A stretch of 64,000 bases of DNA from Candidatus Baltobacteraceae bacterium (GCA_036488875.1 DASXGW010000004.1:434001-498000), one strand, 5' to 3'; positions 54,420 through 63,957 are shown, counted from the stretch's first letter. Notes: a model not told the origin generated them from the sequence alone. Numbers and translations: made by a program.

Positions 54420-55592
54420 TCAAGAATGCGTTTCGCAATACTCGCGGTACAGGTCGAAAATGCCCTCCGGCAGCGCCGCGTAATACGCGCTTTCTTCAGC
54501 GATCGGCGGCGGGGGCGCGACGACCGTGCGCCCCTCGCGCGCAAAAGCCGCCAAGACGTGCGCGATCGGCTTCTCGCTGCCGTCGTCGCGCACAATTCCA
54601 AAGGTAAGCTCGTGCGGTGCGACGTCGAACGGGGGCAAGGTCGCAAGCGCCGCGTCGTAATCGGCCCAGCACCACCAGAATGCACCGAGCGCGCCGCGCG
54701 CGTGCAGCCGATCGAGCACGCCTCGCCCGTAATGGCACATCTGCTCCTCGGTGAGGCACGCCATTTCGCCGATGCTCGATCGATCGCGCGGACACGTCGG
54801 ATTCCCGAACTCGGTAAAGAGCACCGGCTTTACGCTCAGCGACTGCTGCACTTGGCAGAGAAACGGCACGACGTTGGTGTCGAGCTTGCCGCGCGACCAT
54901 GCGCTGTACACCGAGTAGCCGTGCATCGTCGCGATGGTCCACGGCGTCGCCATGCTCGCGGGACGCAAATGACGGTCGCGCTCGAGGTCTTCACCGTGCA
55001 TGCCGGCCGTCGTCCCGAAGCCGGACGTTTCGAGCAGATGCTCGGTGAGCAGCGCGCTCCATTTCGCGCCGTCGTTGGGTGTAGCGGGTTCGCGCATGTT
55101 CGAAAACTCGTTACCGAGATCCCACAGGTACATCGCCGGATGTTCGCGCACGCGTTCGCCGACCTTGCGCGCGAACAGCGTTTGTGCGCGCAGCAGTTTT
55201 TGTCCCGCGTAGAAGTCGCCGATGCCGAACGGCGCCTTGCGATCGTTGGCGATGGTGCGGAAACGTCCGTGCGGCGTCCCTGCGTCGAGCGACCAAGCCG
55301 GCAACCAGTTCACGCCGCTCATGTGTCCGCAATAGAGCGTCGGCATCGCGAGCAACCCATCGTCGGCGATGGCGTCCATCACCGCGTCGAACTTGCGCAG
55401 CGTTTGGGCATCCATCGCGTCGGCTTCGGGCTGAAAATCTTCCCACAGCAAGAAGAAGCGCACCACGTCCAAACCAAGCGCTTTGATGCGCGCGAAATCT
55501 TCGCGCATTTCGCCGATATCGAAACGCTTCCACGCGTACATCGCGCTCCGCCTCGGCCAGTAATTGATGCCCAGAAGAAAGCGGTTGTCCAT
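54420..55592 (-). CDS. GH5-like (cellulase-superfamily) glycosidase
   Basis: 390 residues without a signal peptide. TIM-barrel signatures: FLLGINYWPRRSAMYAWKRF, FARIKALGLDVVRFFLLWED, then YLWDLGNEFSN (acid/base Glu of the family) and VLFTEFGNPT (nucleophile Glu). Likely hydrolyses a beta-mannan or beta-glucan oligosaccharide in the cytoplasm. The N-terminal end lies next to REP copy 4. Confidence 0.85.
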   Translation of the reverse strand: MDNRFLLGINYWPRRSAMYAWKRFDIGEMREDFARIKALGLDVVRFFLLWEDFQPEADAMDAQTLRKFDAVMDAIADDGLLAMPTLYCGHMSGVNWLPAWSLDAGTPHGRFRTIANDRKAPFGIGDFYAGQKLLRAQTLFARKVGERVREHPAMYLWDLGNEFSNMREPATPNDGAKWSALLTEHLLETSGFGTTAGMHGEDLERDRHLRPASMATPWTIATMHGYSVYSAWSRGKLDTNVVPFLCQVQQSLSVKPVLFTEFGNPTCPRDRSSIGEMACLTEEQMCHYGRGVLDRLHARGALGAFWWCWADYDAALATLPPFDVAPHELTFGIVRDDGSEKPIAHVLAAFAREGRTVVAPPPPIAEESAYYAALPEGIFDLYREYCETHS

Positions 55593-55594
55593 AT

Positions 55595-55650
55595 GCGCCT
55601 GCCCTTCGACTTCGCTTCGAGCTTCGCTCTTCGCTACGCTCAGGATGACA
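55595..55650. repeat. REP-like dispersed repeat, copy 4
   Basis: Shares both ends of the family (GCGCCTGCCCTTCGACTTCG and GCTACGCTCAGGATGACA) but has a different central hairpin loop (TCGAGCTTCGCTCT). Lies between the glycosidase start and purE. Confidence 0.85.
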
Positions 55651-55678
55651 TAATAGGGCGTTGGCGAAGCGCCTGGGC

Positions 55679-56170
55679 ATGGCGCAAGCAGGCAAGGCGG
55701 TGACGGTCGGAATCATCATGGGCAGCCGTTCCGATTGGGAAACCATGGAACCGGCGCGCGACCTGCTGCGCGAATTTGGAATCGCTTGCGAGGTGCGCGT
55801 CGTATCGGCGCATCGCATGCCCGACGAGATGTTTAAGTACGCCGAAAAGGCCGCCAAACGCGGCCTACAGGCGATCATCGCAGCGGCGGGCGGGGCGGCG
55901 CATCTGCCGGGAATGACGGCCGCGAAAACGCTCGTGCCGGTTATCGGCGTTCCCGTACGAAGCAAAGCGCTCGACGGCGTCGACTCGTTCTTATCGATCG
56001 CGCAGATGCCGCCGGGCGTTCCGGTTGCGACCATGGCGATCGGCGGAGCGATCAACGCGGCGCTCTTTGCCGCGCGGATCGTCGCGTTGCGCAAAACCGG
56101 CGTGCGCCGGCGGTTAGAAGCGTACGTGAAGAAAATGCACGACGCGGCCGCGTCGAGCTCGCCGGAGTGA
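55679..56170 (+). CDS. purE: N5-carboxyaminoimidazole ribonucleotide mutase PurE
   Basis: 163 residues: IIMGSRSDWETMEPARDLL, VVSAHRMPDEMFKYAEKA, GLQAIIAAAGGAAHLPGM and LDGVDSFLSIAQMPPGVPVA are the class I PurE signatures. It converts N5-CAIR to CAIR in purine synthesis. It stops one base after the GTG of purK (translational coupling). Confidence 0.96.
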   Translation: MAQAGKAVTVGIIMGSRSDWETMEPARDLLREFGIACEVRVVSAHRMPDEMFKYAEKAAKRGLQAIIAAAGGAAHLPGMTAAKTLVPVIGVPVRSKALDGVDSFLSIAQMPPGVPVATMAIGGAINAALFAARIVALRKTGVRRRLEAYVKKMHDAAASSSPE

Positions 56171-57318
56171 AGACGCCCGCGATCCATACGATCGGCGTGA
56201 TCGGGGGAGGCCAGCTCGGCCGGATGCTCGCCCTCGACGCCAAACGCATGGGTTACCACGTCATCACGCTCGACCCGCAAGAGCATTCGCCGTGCGGGCA
56301 GGTTGCCGACGAGCAAATCGTCGCGCAATACGACGATCTCGAGGCGATCGAAGACCTCGGCAAGCGCAGCGACCTCGTTACCTACGAGTTCGAGAACATC
56401 TCGATCGCGTCGGTCGAGCATCTGGAAAAGCTCGAATATCGCGTGACGCCGGGCAGCAACGTGCTGCGCGTCACGCAGGATCGGATTTTAGAGAAGAAGT
56501 TCGTGCGCGAGTGCGGCCTGCCGACCGCCGATTTCGCGATGGTCGATCGCATAGACGACATCTCCGAAGCGGCGATGACCGTCGGATTTCCGGCGATTCT
56601 CAAAACCGTGCGCGGCGGGTACGACGGCAAAGGCCAGTGGCGCGCGACCAATCTCGAAGAAGCCAAGGCGGCGTTCGCGGCGGCACGCGGAGCGAAGCTC
56701 ATCTTCGAGAAGATGATTTACTTCACGCGCGAGTTGAGCGTGATCGCCACGCGCGATGCCAAGGACAACGTGGTAACGTATCCGGTGTGCGAGAACACGC
56801 ACGACCAGGGGATCCTCGCGATGACGATCGCGCCGGCGCGCGTCGACAAGAAGATCGCGGCGCGCGCGCAGAGCATGGCGGCCACGATCGGCCGCAAGCT
56901 CGGCATCGTCGGCACGTACTGCGTCGAGTTCTTCCTTTCGATGGAAGAGGAGTTGCTCGTCAACGAGATCGCGCCGCGCCCGCACAACAGCGGACATTAC
57001 ACCATCGACGTCACGCCGTGCTCGCAGTACGAACAGCACGTGCGCGCGATCTGCGACTTACCGCTCTCGCAGCCGCGCCTGTTCTGCAACGCGATCATGA
57101 TGAACATCCTCGGGCAAGGCAAGGGTGACTTTCTCGGCGGCGTCCCCGCCCTACTGAGCGATCCGGCGATCGTGCTGCACGTCTACGGAAAGAAGCACGC
57201 CGTCGCGCGCCGCAAGATGGGGCACTTCACGATGCTAGTCGACGGACCGGTGAGCGAGTTCGCGATCGCCGAAGCGAAGGCCGCGCTCAAGAAGCTCGGC
57301 TGGACTCCGGTAGGCTAG
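56167..57318 (+). CDS. purK: N5-carboxyaminoimidazole ribonucleotide synthase PurK
   Basis: 383 residues from a GTG that overlaps the purE stop. ATP-grasp enzyme: TIGVIGGGQLGRMLALDAKR, then TYEFENIS, ILKTVRGGYDGKGQW, EKMIYFTRELSVIATR and NEIAPRPHNSGHYTID. It makes N5-CAIR from AIR, ATP and bicarbonate, the step before PurE. Confidence 0.96.
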   Translation: MKTPAIHTIGVIGGGQLGRMLALDAKRMGYHVITLDPQEHSPCGQVADEQIVAQYDDLEAIEDLGKRSDLVTYEFENISIASVEHLEKLEYRVTPGSNVLRVTQDRILEKKFVRECGLPTADFAMVDRIDDISEAAMTVGFPAILKTVRGGYDGKGQWRATNLEEAKAAFAAARGAKLIFEKMIYFTRELSVIATRDAKDNVVTYPVCENTHDQGILAMTIAPARVDKKIAARAQSMAATIGRKLGIVGTYCVEFFLSMEEELLVNEIAPRPHNSGHYTIDVTPCSQYEQHVRAICDLPLSQPRLFCNAIMMNILGQGKGDFLGGVPALLSDPAIVLHVYGKKHAVARRKMGHFTMLVDGPVSEFAIAEAKAALKKLGWTPVG

Positions 57319-57716
57319 CGCTTCACCAGCGGAATCACGAACTTGGTAGCCGTGTGCGTGTCGTTGAGCGCGCAAATTTTCGTGTCGACGAGTCCGGCAG
57401 CGATGCCCGACGCCCGCACTTGATCGTCGGTGGGCGACGCGCCGCGGCCTTTAGGATGAAACACCCAGACGGCGCCGTTCGGGCGCAGGTGCGCGCTCGC
57501 GCGGGCGATGCGCTCGAGGTCGGCTGGACCGTCGATCTGCACGAAGATCATGTCGTACTTCGTGCGCATGGTCGTCGACGCGCCCATGGCCAAACGTGCG
57601 TTGAGCTCGAGCAGGAACGATTCGTCGCGCACGCCGCAGACGGCAACGTGCATATCGGAGCGAACCCCGAGTTTTTCAAATAGCGATCGATGCGAGTAGT
57701 CGCGCTCGGTTTTCAT
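57315..57716 (-). CDS. DUF3052-like small protein
   Basis: 133 residues with RSLFEKLGVRSDMHVAVCGV and AHLRPNGAVWVFHPKGRG, close to the DUF3052 pattern ('lgLkpGmkvavl... dgvlWvsypKg'). No known activity. Its start overlaps the glycosyltransferase stop (TGATG), and its end overlaps the purK end by 4 nt on the other strand. Confidence 0.65.
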   Translation of the reverse strand: MKTERDYSHRSLFEKLGVRSDMHVAVCGVRDESFLLELNARLAMGASTTMRTKYDMIFVQIDGPADLERIARASAHLRPNGAVWVFHPKGRGASPTDDQVRASGIAAGLVDTKICALNDTHTATKFVIPLVKR

Positions 57717-58858
57717 CACTCAAACGTCAACGTCTTGGGCTTGGGCGGAATCTCGGTGTAGGCCATCGGCCGGTCCCACCAGTCGTGCTTTCGCATTCGT
57801 AAGGTATCTTCCGCCGGAGGCGGGGGCAGTTTCAAAGCGAGCGCGCGTTCGTACGCATCGACGTAGCGGTCGATCATCCGCTCGACCGAAAAGTTCTGCG
57901 CGACGTGCTCCCGGCAGGCGGCCCGATCGATCGACGCGAGCCGCGGCACCTTGCTCGCGGCCTCTTCGACCGTATCGCAGACGAAGCCGGTGACGCCGTC
58001 GACGACGATCTCGGGAACCGAGCCCATGTTCGCGCCGAGCACCGGCGTGCCGCACGCCATCGCTTCGATCATGGTTAAACCAAAGCGCTCCGGCCGCGTG
58101 GTCATATGGATCAGTCCCAGCGCGTTCGAGAGCAGCTCGCTGCGCGCGTCGCGTTCGACCGCGCCCAGAAACTGCACGCGATCGCCGTCGATGTGCGGCT
58201 CGACGTACTCGTGAAAGTACGCATCGTCTTGCGGAATCGCCGCCATCTTCAATCGCACGCCGGCGCGCTTGGCGATGTCGATCGCCAGGTGCGTGCCTTT
58301 TTCGGGATGGAAGCGGCCCAAGAAGACGAGATAGTCGCCGGGCTTCGAGCCGAAGGTAAACTCTTCGACGTCGATGCCGTTGTAGGTTGTCGACAGATAC
58401 TCCAAGCCCGGATCGCGATCGGCGTCGGAAATCGAGCAGAAGAAGCTGCGCCACGCGCACGCGTAGTACGCGGCGAGAATCTGCGGCGACGAAAAGCCGT
58501 GCACGGTCGTGAGCAGCGGTGGTGCGGTCGACCCGAGCGCGTAGGTCATCGGCTTCCAATCGAAGTTGTTATGGATGAGATCGAACTCACCGAATCGCCG
58601 CACGAGCTCGCCGATGTGCAGCGCGACGAAGACGTCGCCGTTGAGCGCCGGGTCTTCGTTCAATCCCACCGGCACGACCGAGGCGACCTTGCCGTCGAAC
58701 TGCGAGTTACCGGGGGCAAAGAGCGTCACGTCGAGACCGCGCCGGCGCATGCCGTCGGCGATGTTGAACGCAATCTGTTCCCACGGTCCGTATCCCGGCG
58801 GCGGCGTCGGCCATGCGATCGGCGCGAGCACCGCCAGACGCAGTCCGGCGAGACTCAC
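57716..58858 (-). CDS. GT4-family glycosyltransferase
   Basis: 380 residues. The N-terminal Rossmann half reads LRLAVLAPIAWPTPPPGYGP, typical of GT4 enzymes with a Gly-rich donor loop. The C-terminal half has GDYLVFLGRFHPEKGTHLAI and PERFGLTMIEAMACGTPVLG, the E-x7-E motif for nucleotide-sugar binding. Retaining transferase with unknown acceptor. The GTG start is 1 bp from the phosphoesterase stop. Confidence 0.9.
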   Translation of the reverse strand: MSLAGLRLAVLAPIAWPTPPPGYGPWEQIAFNIADGMRRRGLDVTLFAPGNSQFDGKVASVVPVGLNEDPALNGDVFVALHIGELVRRFGEFDLIHNNFDWKPMTYALGSTAPPLLTTVHGFSSPQILAAYYACAWRSFFCSISDADRDPGLEYLSTTYNGIDVEEFTFGSKPGDYLVFLGRFHPEKGTHLAIDIAKRAGVRLKMAAIPQDDAYFHEYVEPHIDGDRVQFLGAVERDARSELLSNALGLIHMTTRPERFGLTMIEAMACGTPVLGANMGSVPEIVVDGVTGFVCDTVEEAASKVPRLASIDRAACREHVAQNFSVERMIDRYVDAYERALALKLPPPPAEDTLRMRKHDWWDRPMAYTEIPPKPKTLTFE

Positions 58859-58859
58859 G

Positions 58860-60137
58860 TTACTGATTGTCGACCACGTGCGTGTCGCGCAGGCTCGCGG
58901 CGAGATTCCAGCCCGGCGAGGTGTGCCGAATCAGCCGCGCGAGCCAATACGATTGCAGCGGCGGTATCGGCTGCGGACGAGCGTAGTCGAACAGGTCGCT
59001 CAAGTCGTCGCCGCTCGCGTCGCGCTGACCGAGATCGCCCAGCGACCAGTTCTTCTCGATGTAGCGAACGATCGAGGTGGTTTCGCGCTGCGTGTGCGAG
59101 ACGAACCCGGACTTCGACCACGCCGAAACGACGAGGATCGGCACGCGAAACCCCCAGTGCGTGCCGTTGGGCCCGGCGGGCGGGGCGACGTGATCGTACC
59201 ACCCGCCGCTGTCGTCCCACGTGACGATCATGGCGGTATTGCCGTAATAACGGCAGGCGGGATCGGCGCTCTTCTGACTCTGGAGCATCGCCATATAGAT
59301 CGATCCTACCCACGCTGGGCCGCCGTTGGTCAGTTCGCCCGCGTGATCGGAGTTGGTCCACGTCGGCGTGACGTAAGCAACCTGCGGCAGTCTGCACGAC
59401 GCCACGTCGGAGAGCACGTTCGACATCGGCATCGATACGTTCGCCCAATCCGGACCAAAGCGAATGTGGTTGATGGCGTCGTACACGTTCTCCCAGGCGT
59501 CGAACATCGTGCCGGGCGCGGCGGCGTAATACTTCCAGCTCACGTGCGCGCCGTCGAGCAGATCGCCGATCGTCTGATAGTCGAAGCACGGAAACTTCCC
59601 GGGCGTGATCTCGGTTTCGCCTTGGCCGAAGACCGGCACGGTCGTGCCCGGCGCGGAATCGCAGCCCCAGCGAAACAGATCGGTCGGATCGTCCGCGGCG
59701 TCGCTTTGCGCGGCGACCAAGAACAGATGACCCGGGAACGTTGGAATCAAGCGCGGCGCGAAGTTTTCGTCGGCGAGTGCGTACGCGTGCGCGAGCATGT
59801 GATACACGGTCGTCTCGGCCGCGGGCACGTACGCCAGGGTCTGCGCGGGCCAGCCGTCGAGTTTGCCGCCGTTCCACTCTTTGAGCAGCGCCGGATGCGA
59901 GTGATCCGGATCGTACGGATCCTCGAACGGCGTCGCCTTGAGCGCGACGGATTTTCCGTCGATCCTGGCGGTCTGCGTGACGTCGGCGCCGGGAAACGGA
60001 CCGCCGTTGGACAGCGTCGACGACGCGAAGAGATTATCGGTCGTGCGATTCTCTTGAATGACGACGATGACGTGCGCGATCGGACTGCCCATCACCGGCT
60101 GGCCGAGCGCTGCGGCGGCGAGCAGCGCGGCAATCAC
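58860..60137 (-). CDS. Secreted phosphoesterase (AcpA/phospholipase C-like)
   Basis: 425 residues from GTG 60137. A short hydrophobic N-terminus (MIAALLAAAALG) acts as signal. The phosphoesterase-family motif HVIVVIQENRTTDNLF holds the active-site Glu-Asn; WDDSGGWYDHVAPP and THWGFRVPILVVSAW supply further metal-binding residues. It hydrolyses phosphomonoesters or phospholipids outside the cytoplasm. Overlaps the amidohydrolase stop by 4 nt. Confidence 0.9.
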   Translation of the reverse strand: MIAALLAAAALGQPVMGSPIAHVIVVIQENRTTDNLFASSTLSNGGPFPGADVTQTARIDGKSVALKATPFEDPYDPDHSHPALLKEWNGGKLDGWPAQTLAYVPAAETTVYHMLAHAYALADENFAPRLIPTFPGHLFLVAAQSDAADDPTDLFRWGCDSAPGTTVPVFGQGETEITPGKFPCFDYQTIGDLLDGAHVSWKYYAAAPGTMFDAWENVYDAINHIRFGPDWANVSMPMSNVLSDVASCRLPQVAYVTPTWTNSDHAGELTNGGPAWVGSIYMAMLQSQKSADPACRYYGNTAMIVTWDDSGGWYDHVAPPAGPNGTHWGFRVPILVVSAWSKSGFVSHTQRETTSIVRYIEKNWSLGDLGQRDASGDDLSDLFDYARPQPIPPLQSYWLARLIRHTSPGWNLAASLRDTHVVDNQ

Positions 60138-61285
60138 GCGACGACGGAGCCGTCTTTGATGACGTGCTTGGGATGGGCAAGCGCGCGAACGTCTTGACCG
60201 GCGTCGCGATCGAACAAGATGAGATCGGCAGGTTCGCCTTGCGCGAGAATGCCTTTGTGCAGACCGATCAGTTCGGCGGAGACGGCGGTCGCGGCGTGCA
60301 GCGCCTGCTGGGGCGTCATGCCGAGCATCGCGTGCATGAGCTCGACTTCGTGGGCGTAGTCCTCGTGAAAGTTATACGGCGTGCCGGCGTCGGAGCCGCC
60401 GGCGATGCGCACGCCGGCTTCGTAGGCGCGGCGCACGTTGCTCTGCATCACGCTTCCGATCGCGCGCGTCTTGTCGATCACGTACTGCGGCTGCGTTCCG
60501 TCCTCGAGATGGGCCAAGATGCAAACCGGTGCCGCCAGGGTCGGTACGAGGAACGCCCGCCGCTCTTTGAGCAGCGCGATCGACTCGTCGTCGAGCATCA
60601 TTCCGTGCTCGATCGAATCGATACCCGCCCGCAGCGCGTTGTTGATTCCTTCGGTGCCGATAGCGTGCGCCGCCGCGCGCAGTCCGTGCCGGTGCGCTTC
60701 GTCGACGGCAAACGAGAGTTCCTCGGGACAGAGTTGTGCGTTGCCGGGCACGGCGCCCTTGGTGAGCACGCCGCCGGTCGCGATCACCTTGATGCAATCG
60801 GCGCCCGCGAGCATTTGTTCGCGAACGGCGTTGCGGGCGTCCCAGGGCGAGACGATCGCGCGGCCGATCGGCCAGCCGTGTCCGCCCGTCATACACAGCA
60901 CGTTGCCGGCGGCGCGAATGCGCGGACCTGGAATCAGTCCGGCGGCGATCGCGTCGCGTACCGATTGCGCGATGGTGTTGGAACAGCCGAGATCGCGCAC
61001 CGTCGTGACGCCGGCTTGGAGCGACTTGCGCGCGTTGGCGACCGCACACAGCAGCCGCTGGTTGGGCGTCGTCGACTGGACCATCGCGAAAAGGTCGGGC
61101 TCGCCGCTGGCTTCGAGGTGCACGTGCGCGTTGACCAGCCCCGGCGTAACGCAGGCGGCGGCGAGATCGTGCTCGCCGTCGCCCGCGCGGATGTCTTGGA
61201 TGCGCCCGTCGTCGATGACGACGTCGACGTTGTGTTTTGGGGGTTCGAGGGTTCCGTCGTAAAGAACGCCGGCACGAACGATCAT
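60134..61285 (-). CDS. Amidohydrolase (imidazolonepropionase/prolidase-like)
   Basis: About 383 residues from MIVRAGVLYDG (an ATG at 61324 is also in frame but overlaps the VOC gene). Metal-binding motif TPGLVNAHVHLEAS, then GVTTVRDLG, VIATGGVLTKGA, AAAHAIGTEGINNAL, GIDSIEHGMML and AGGSDAGTPYNFHEDYAHE. A metal-dependent hydrolase of the kind that removes cyclic amides or dipeptides; the substrate is not predictable. No signal peptide. Confidence 0.9.
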   Translation of the reverse strand: MIVRAGVLYDGTLEPPKHNVDVVIDDGRIQDIRAGDGEHDLAAACVTPGLVNAHVHLEASGEPDLFAMVQSTTPNQRLLCAVANARKSLQAGVTTVRDLGCSNTIAQSVRDAIAAGLIPGPRIRAAGNVLCMTGGHGWPIGRAIVSPWDARNAVREQMLAGADCIKVIATGGVLTKGAVPGNAQLCPEELSFAVDEAHRHGLRAAAHAIGTEGINNALRAGIDSIEHGMMLDDESIALLKERRAFLVPTLAAPVCILAHLEDGTQPQYVIDKTRAIGSVMQSNVRRAYEAGVRIAGGSDAGTPYNFHEDYAHEVELMHAMLGMTPQQALHAATAVSAELIGLHKGILAQGEPADLILFDRDAGQDVRALAHPKHVIKDGSVVA

Positions 61286-61302
61286 GCCGGGCCTATTGGC
61301 GC

Positions 61303-61755
61303 CTATGGGGTCGTGATCATCCAATCGTTGCCGAAGCGATCGACCACGTTGGCGAAACGTCCGCCCCAGAACGCGTCTGCCAGCGGCATTTTCACCGTGC
61401 CGCCCTCGGACAGCCGCTCGACGATGCGTTCGCCCGTGGCTTTATCGGTCGTCGAAAACGCGACGGAAATGTTGCCTTCTTCGGGGTCGATCGTCTTGTC
61501 GTTTTGACCGTCGGAACACAAGAAGTTGACGGTCGGCGACGTAAACGATGCGTGCATGATGCGGTTGTTGTCGCCGCCCATTTGCGGATCGTCTTTAAAC
61601 GGCGATTCGCCGGCCGTCATCGCTTCGTACGTGCCGCCGAAAACGTCTTTGTAAAAATCGAGTGCTTCTTTGCAGCGTCCGTAGAAGAAGATGTACGGCT
61701 GAAACGTGATTCCCGTACCCGTCGTGCCGGTCGTTGCAGTACCGGTGGTGCTCAT
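61303..61755 (-). CDS. VOC (glyoxalase/PhnB-like) protein
   Basis: 150 residues from an ATG with GGAGATACGC upstream. After a Thr/Gly-rich tail, ITFQPYIFFYGRCKEALDFY and GGTYEAMTAGESPF match the PhnB/YjdN type of VOC fold, and GGRFANVVDRFGNDWMI closes the domain. Function of these small proteins is generally unknown. Confidence 0.85.
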   Translation of the reverse strand: MSTTGTATTGTTGTGITFQPYIFFYGRCKEALDFYKDVFGGTYEAMTAGESPFKDDPQMGGDNNRIMHASFTSPTVNFLCSDGQNDKTIDPEEGNISVAFSTTDKATGERIVERLSEGGTVKMPLADAFWGGRFANVVDRFGNDWMITTP

Positions 61756-61813
61756 GCGTATCTCCTTCGTGTGTGTTTGTGGGAGGCGTGACGGGTTCGC
61801 GGCGCGCGACGCG

Positions 61814-62242
61814 TCACCTCGCGGAAGTGGGCTCGCTTGCCGCACGAAGAAAACGCACGCACAATGGATAGCGATACGTCTTGCCGCCCTGCACTGCGAG
61901 CGCCGCTACGATCGATAAGACAACGTTAGCAGTCATAATGACGGCCAAAGAAACGGCACCCAGCGCGATCGCCGCCAAAGCCGGCTCGGTCGCGCCGTGA
62001 ACGGCCAGCCGTTCGACGATTAGCGCGACAACGACGAACACGGCGATCACCGCGAGCGAAACGGTATTTTGAAAGTTTTGAGATTCGCGCGCCTGATCGG
62101 CGACGAACGGCGAATCGTGCCGCCGCGTGAGGTAAATGACGGCCGTTGCGATGCTGCCGCCGAAGGGTATCCCCAGAATCCACAGGCAGCCGCACAGGTG
62201 CGCCACGACGGCCCAGGTGCGTTCGCCCTTGGAGCCGTCCAT
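61814..62242 (-). CDS. DUF4870 (Tic20-like) membrane protein
   Basis: 142 residues. WAVVAHLCGCLWILGIPFGG and DSPFVADQARESQNFQNTVS are the DUF4870 signatures, with three to four membrane helices. Role unknown. It directly follows the alpha/beta hydrolase gene, whose stop is one base before its start. Confidence 0.8.
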   Translation of the reverse strand: MDGSKGERTWAVVAHLCGCLWILGIPFGGSIATAVIYLTRRHDSPFVADQARESQNFQNTVSLAVIAVFVVVALIVERLAVHGATEPALAAIALGAVSLAVIMTANVVLSIVAALAVQGGKTYRYPLCVRFLRAASEPTSAR

Positions 62243-62243
62243 C

Positions 62244-63059
62244 TTATAAATTGGTCACGTGCATGAGGAAGCCGGCGACTGCGGCTTGCGACTGCGGATT
62301 CTCCAGCAGCCCATTGTGCTTCGCGCCCACGATAGCAACGAAGCGCTTGTCCGGCGAGGCAGCGTAGCGTTCGAGCCGCGGCCCTTGCGTCGGGGGGATA
62401 GCGTCGTCGCGGGTTCCTTGGAAGATCAACAGCGGTGCGCGGATGCGGCGCACCATCGCGACCTCGTCGGTTTCGCTCGCGGCTTGGGGCGTCAGGCGGT
62501 ACGTGTGTTTGGGATCTTGATAACGCAGTACCGCGTTGAAATCGCTCCACGGTGCGGCGAGAACGTATCCCGCGACCTGACGGTTGAGCGCGACGTACTC
62601 GGCGATGGCGGTGCCCATCGAGTAGCCGAACGGCACGATGCGCTTGACTTCGCTTCCGGCAAGGACCGAATCGTAGACGCGCAACGCGTCGGCGAGCAGA
62701 TCGTCGTAGTGTGCCGTGCCGCCGCTGAATCCATATCCGCGGTAGTCGTACCACACCACCCGCGACGCGTGCCGCGCGAATCCGCGCGCCGCCCCATCGT
62801 GAGCCTTCACCATATTGCCGCTGCCGCCGAACAGCACCACCACGGGACCGCGCTCGACTTTGCCGGTGTAACTGTACCCGCGCAAGATCGCGCCCTTGAC
62901 GAACAACTCGACGCGCTTGCGTCCCGGCGCGTCTTGCCACTGCGCGAGCGGAGCTTTCGGCTGCGGCGAATCCATGTTGTTGTCGGCGTTGAACGTGATC
63001 GCGTGCGGCGCAGAAGCCGCGATCAAAAGGACGGCGAGCAGCGCGCTAGCGGCGCGCAT
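62244..63059 (-). CDS. Secreted alpha/beta hydrolase
   Basis: 271 residues. A signal peptide (MRAASALLAVLLIAASAPHA) precedes a serine-hydrolase fold: VVWYDYRGYGFSGGTAHYDD, VPFGYSMGTAIAEY (GYSMG nucleophile Ser), PLLIFQGTRDDAIPP (Asp) and GAKHNGLLENPQ (His). Resembles small secreted esterases; substrate unknown. Overlaps the HMG-CoA lyase stop by 13 nt. Confidence 0.85.
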   Translation of the reverse strand: MRAASALLAVLLIAASAPHAITFNADNNMDSPQPKAPLAQWQDAPGRKRVELFVKGAILRGYSYTGKVERGPVVVLFGGSGNMVKAHDGAARGFARHASRVVWYDYRGYGFSGGTAHYDDLLADALRVYDSVLAGSEVKRIVPFGYSMGTAIAEYVALNRQVAGYVLAAPWSDFNAVLRYQDPKHTYRLTPQAASETDEVAMVRRIRAPLLIFQGTRDDAIPPTQGPRLERYAASPDKRFVAIVGAKHNGLLENPQSQAAVAGFLMHVTNL

Positions 63060-63957
63060 CGGCCGCTTCCATCGCTTGATACGCCTTGCTGGTCAGATTA
63101 TGTCCGACGACGTTGGCGATGTACCGCGAGGCGGCGCGGATCTTCGCGAGATCGATGCCGGTTTCGATGCCCATTTGATGCAGCAAGTAGAGCACGTCTT
63201 CGGTGCCGACGTTGCCGGTCGCGCCCGGCGCGTAGGGACAGCCGCCCAGGCCGCCCGACGAAGAGTCGAACTTGGCGATACCGTGCTGGAGCGCTGCGTA
63301 GACGTTGGCAAGCGCGGTGCCGCGCGTGTCGTGGAAGTGAAACGCGATCAGCTCGAGGGGCACGTCGTGCAGCAGAAGCGGCATCAACTCGTCGATTTGG
63401 CTGGGCACGCCGACGCCGATCGTGTCGCCGATCGACAACTCGCTGCAGCCCATCTCCATGAGTTTCACGCAGACGTCGACGACCATCTGGGGTGTGACCG
63501 TGTCGCCGAACGGCGAGCCGAACGCGGTCGATACATAACCGCGCACCCACATGCCGTCATGCCGGCCGGCGCGCACGACGTCGCGAAACGTTTCGAGCGA
63601 TTCGTCGATCGTCATATTGATGTTGCGTTTGGTAAAGTGTTCCGACGCCGCGGTGAATACCGCGATTGCATCGGCGCCGGCCGCTTTTGCGCGCTCGTAG
63701 CCTTTGAGATTCGGCACGAGCACGGGATAACGCACGCCGGGCGCCTTTTCGATGCGTGCGAAAACGTCGGCGGCGTCGGCGAGCTGCGGAATCGCCTTGG
63801 GACTGACGAACGACGTCGCCTCGATCCAGCGCAGACCCGTCTGCGACAGCAGGTCGATGAACTCGACCTTCGCGTCGGCGGGGACGATCTCGCCTTCGTT
63901 CTGGAGCCCGTCGCGGGCGCCCATTTCGAAGAGCGTCACGGATTTGGGAAGAGCCAT
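63046..63957 (-). CDS. Hydroxymethylglutaryl-CoA lyase
   Basis: 303 residues from MALPKSVTLFEMG (ATG 63969 is also in frame). GARDGLQNEGEIVPADAK (active-site Arg-Asp), AFHFHDTRGTALANVYAAL (metal His pair) and GGLGGCPYAPGATGNVGTED (catalytic Cys) are all present. It cleaves HMG-CoA to acetyl-CoA and acetoacetate, a step in leucine catabolism. The promoter side reaches the window edge. Confidence 0.94.
   Translation of the reverse strand: MALPKSVTLFEMGARDGLQNEGEIVPADAKVEFIDLLSQTGLRWIEATSFVSPKAIPQLADAADVFARIEKAPGVRYPVLVPNLKGYERAKAAGADAIAVFTAASEHFTKRNINMTIDESLETFRDVVRAGRHDGMWVRGYVSTAFGSPFGDTVTPQMVVDVCVKLMEMGCSELSIGDTIGVGVPSQIDELMPLLLHDVPLELIAFHFHDTRGTALANVYAALQHGIAKFDSSSGGLGGCPYAPGATGNVGTEDVLYLLHQMGIETGIDLAKIRAASRYIANVVGHNLTSKAYQAMEAADARR

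Noticed and set aside
54260-55703. Plus-strand ORFs opposite the glycosidase and glycine-rich lipoprotein
   Set aside because: Arg-rich shadows of genes with clear GH5 and lipoprotein features.
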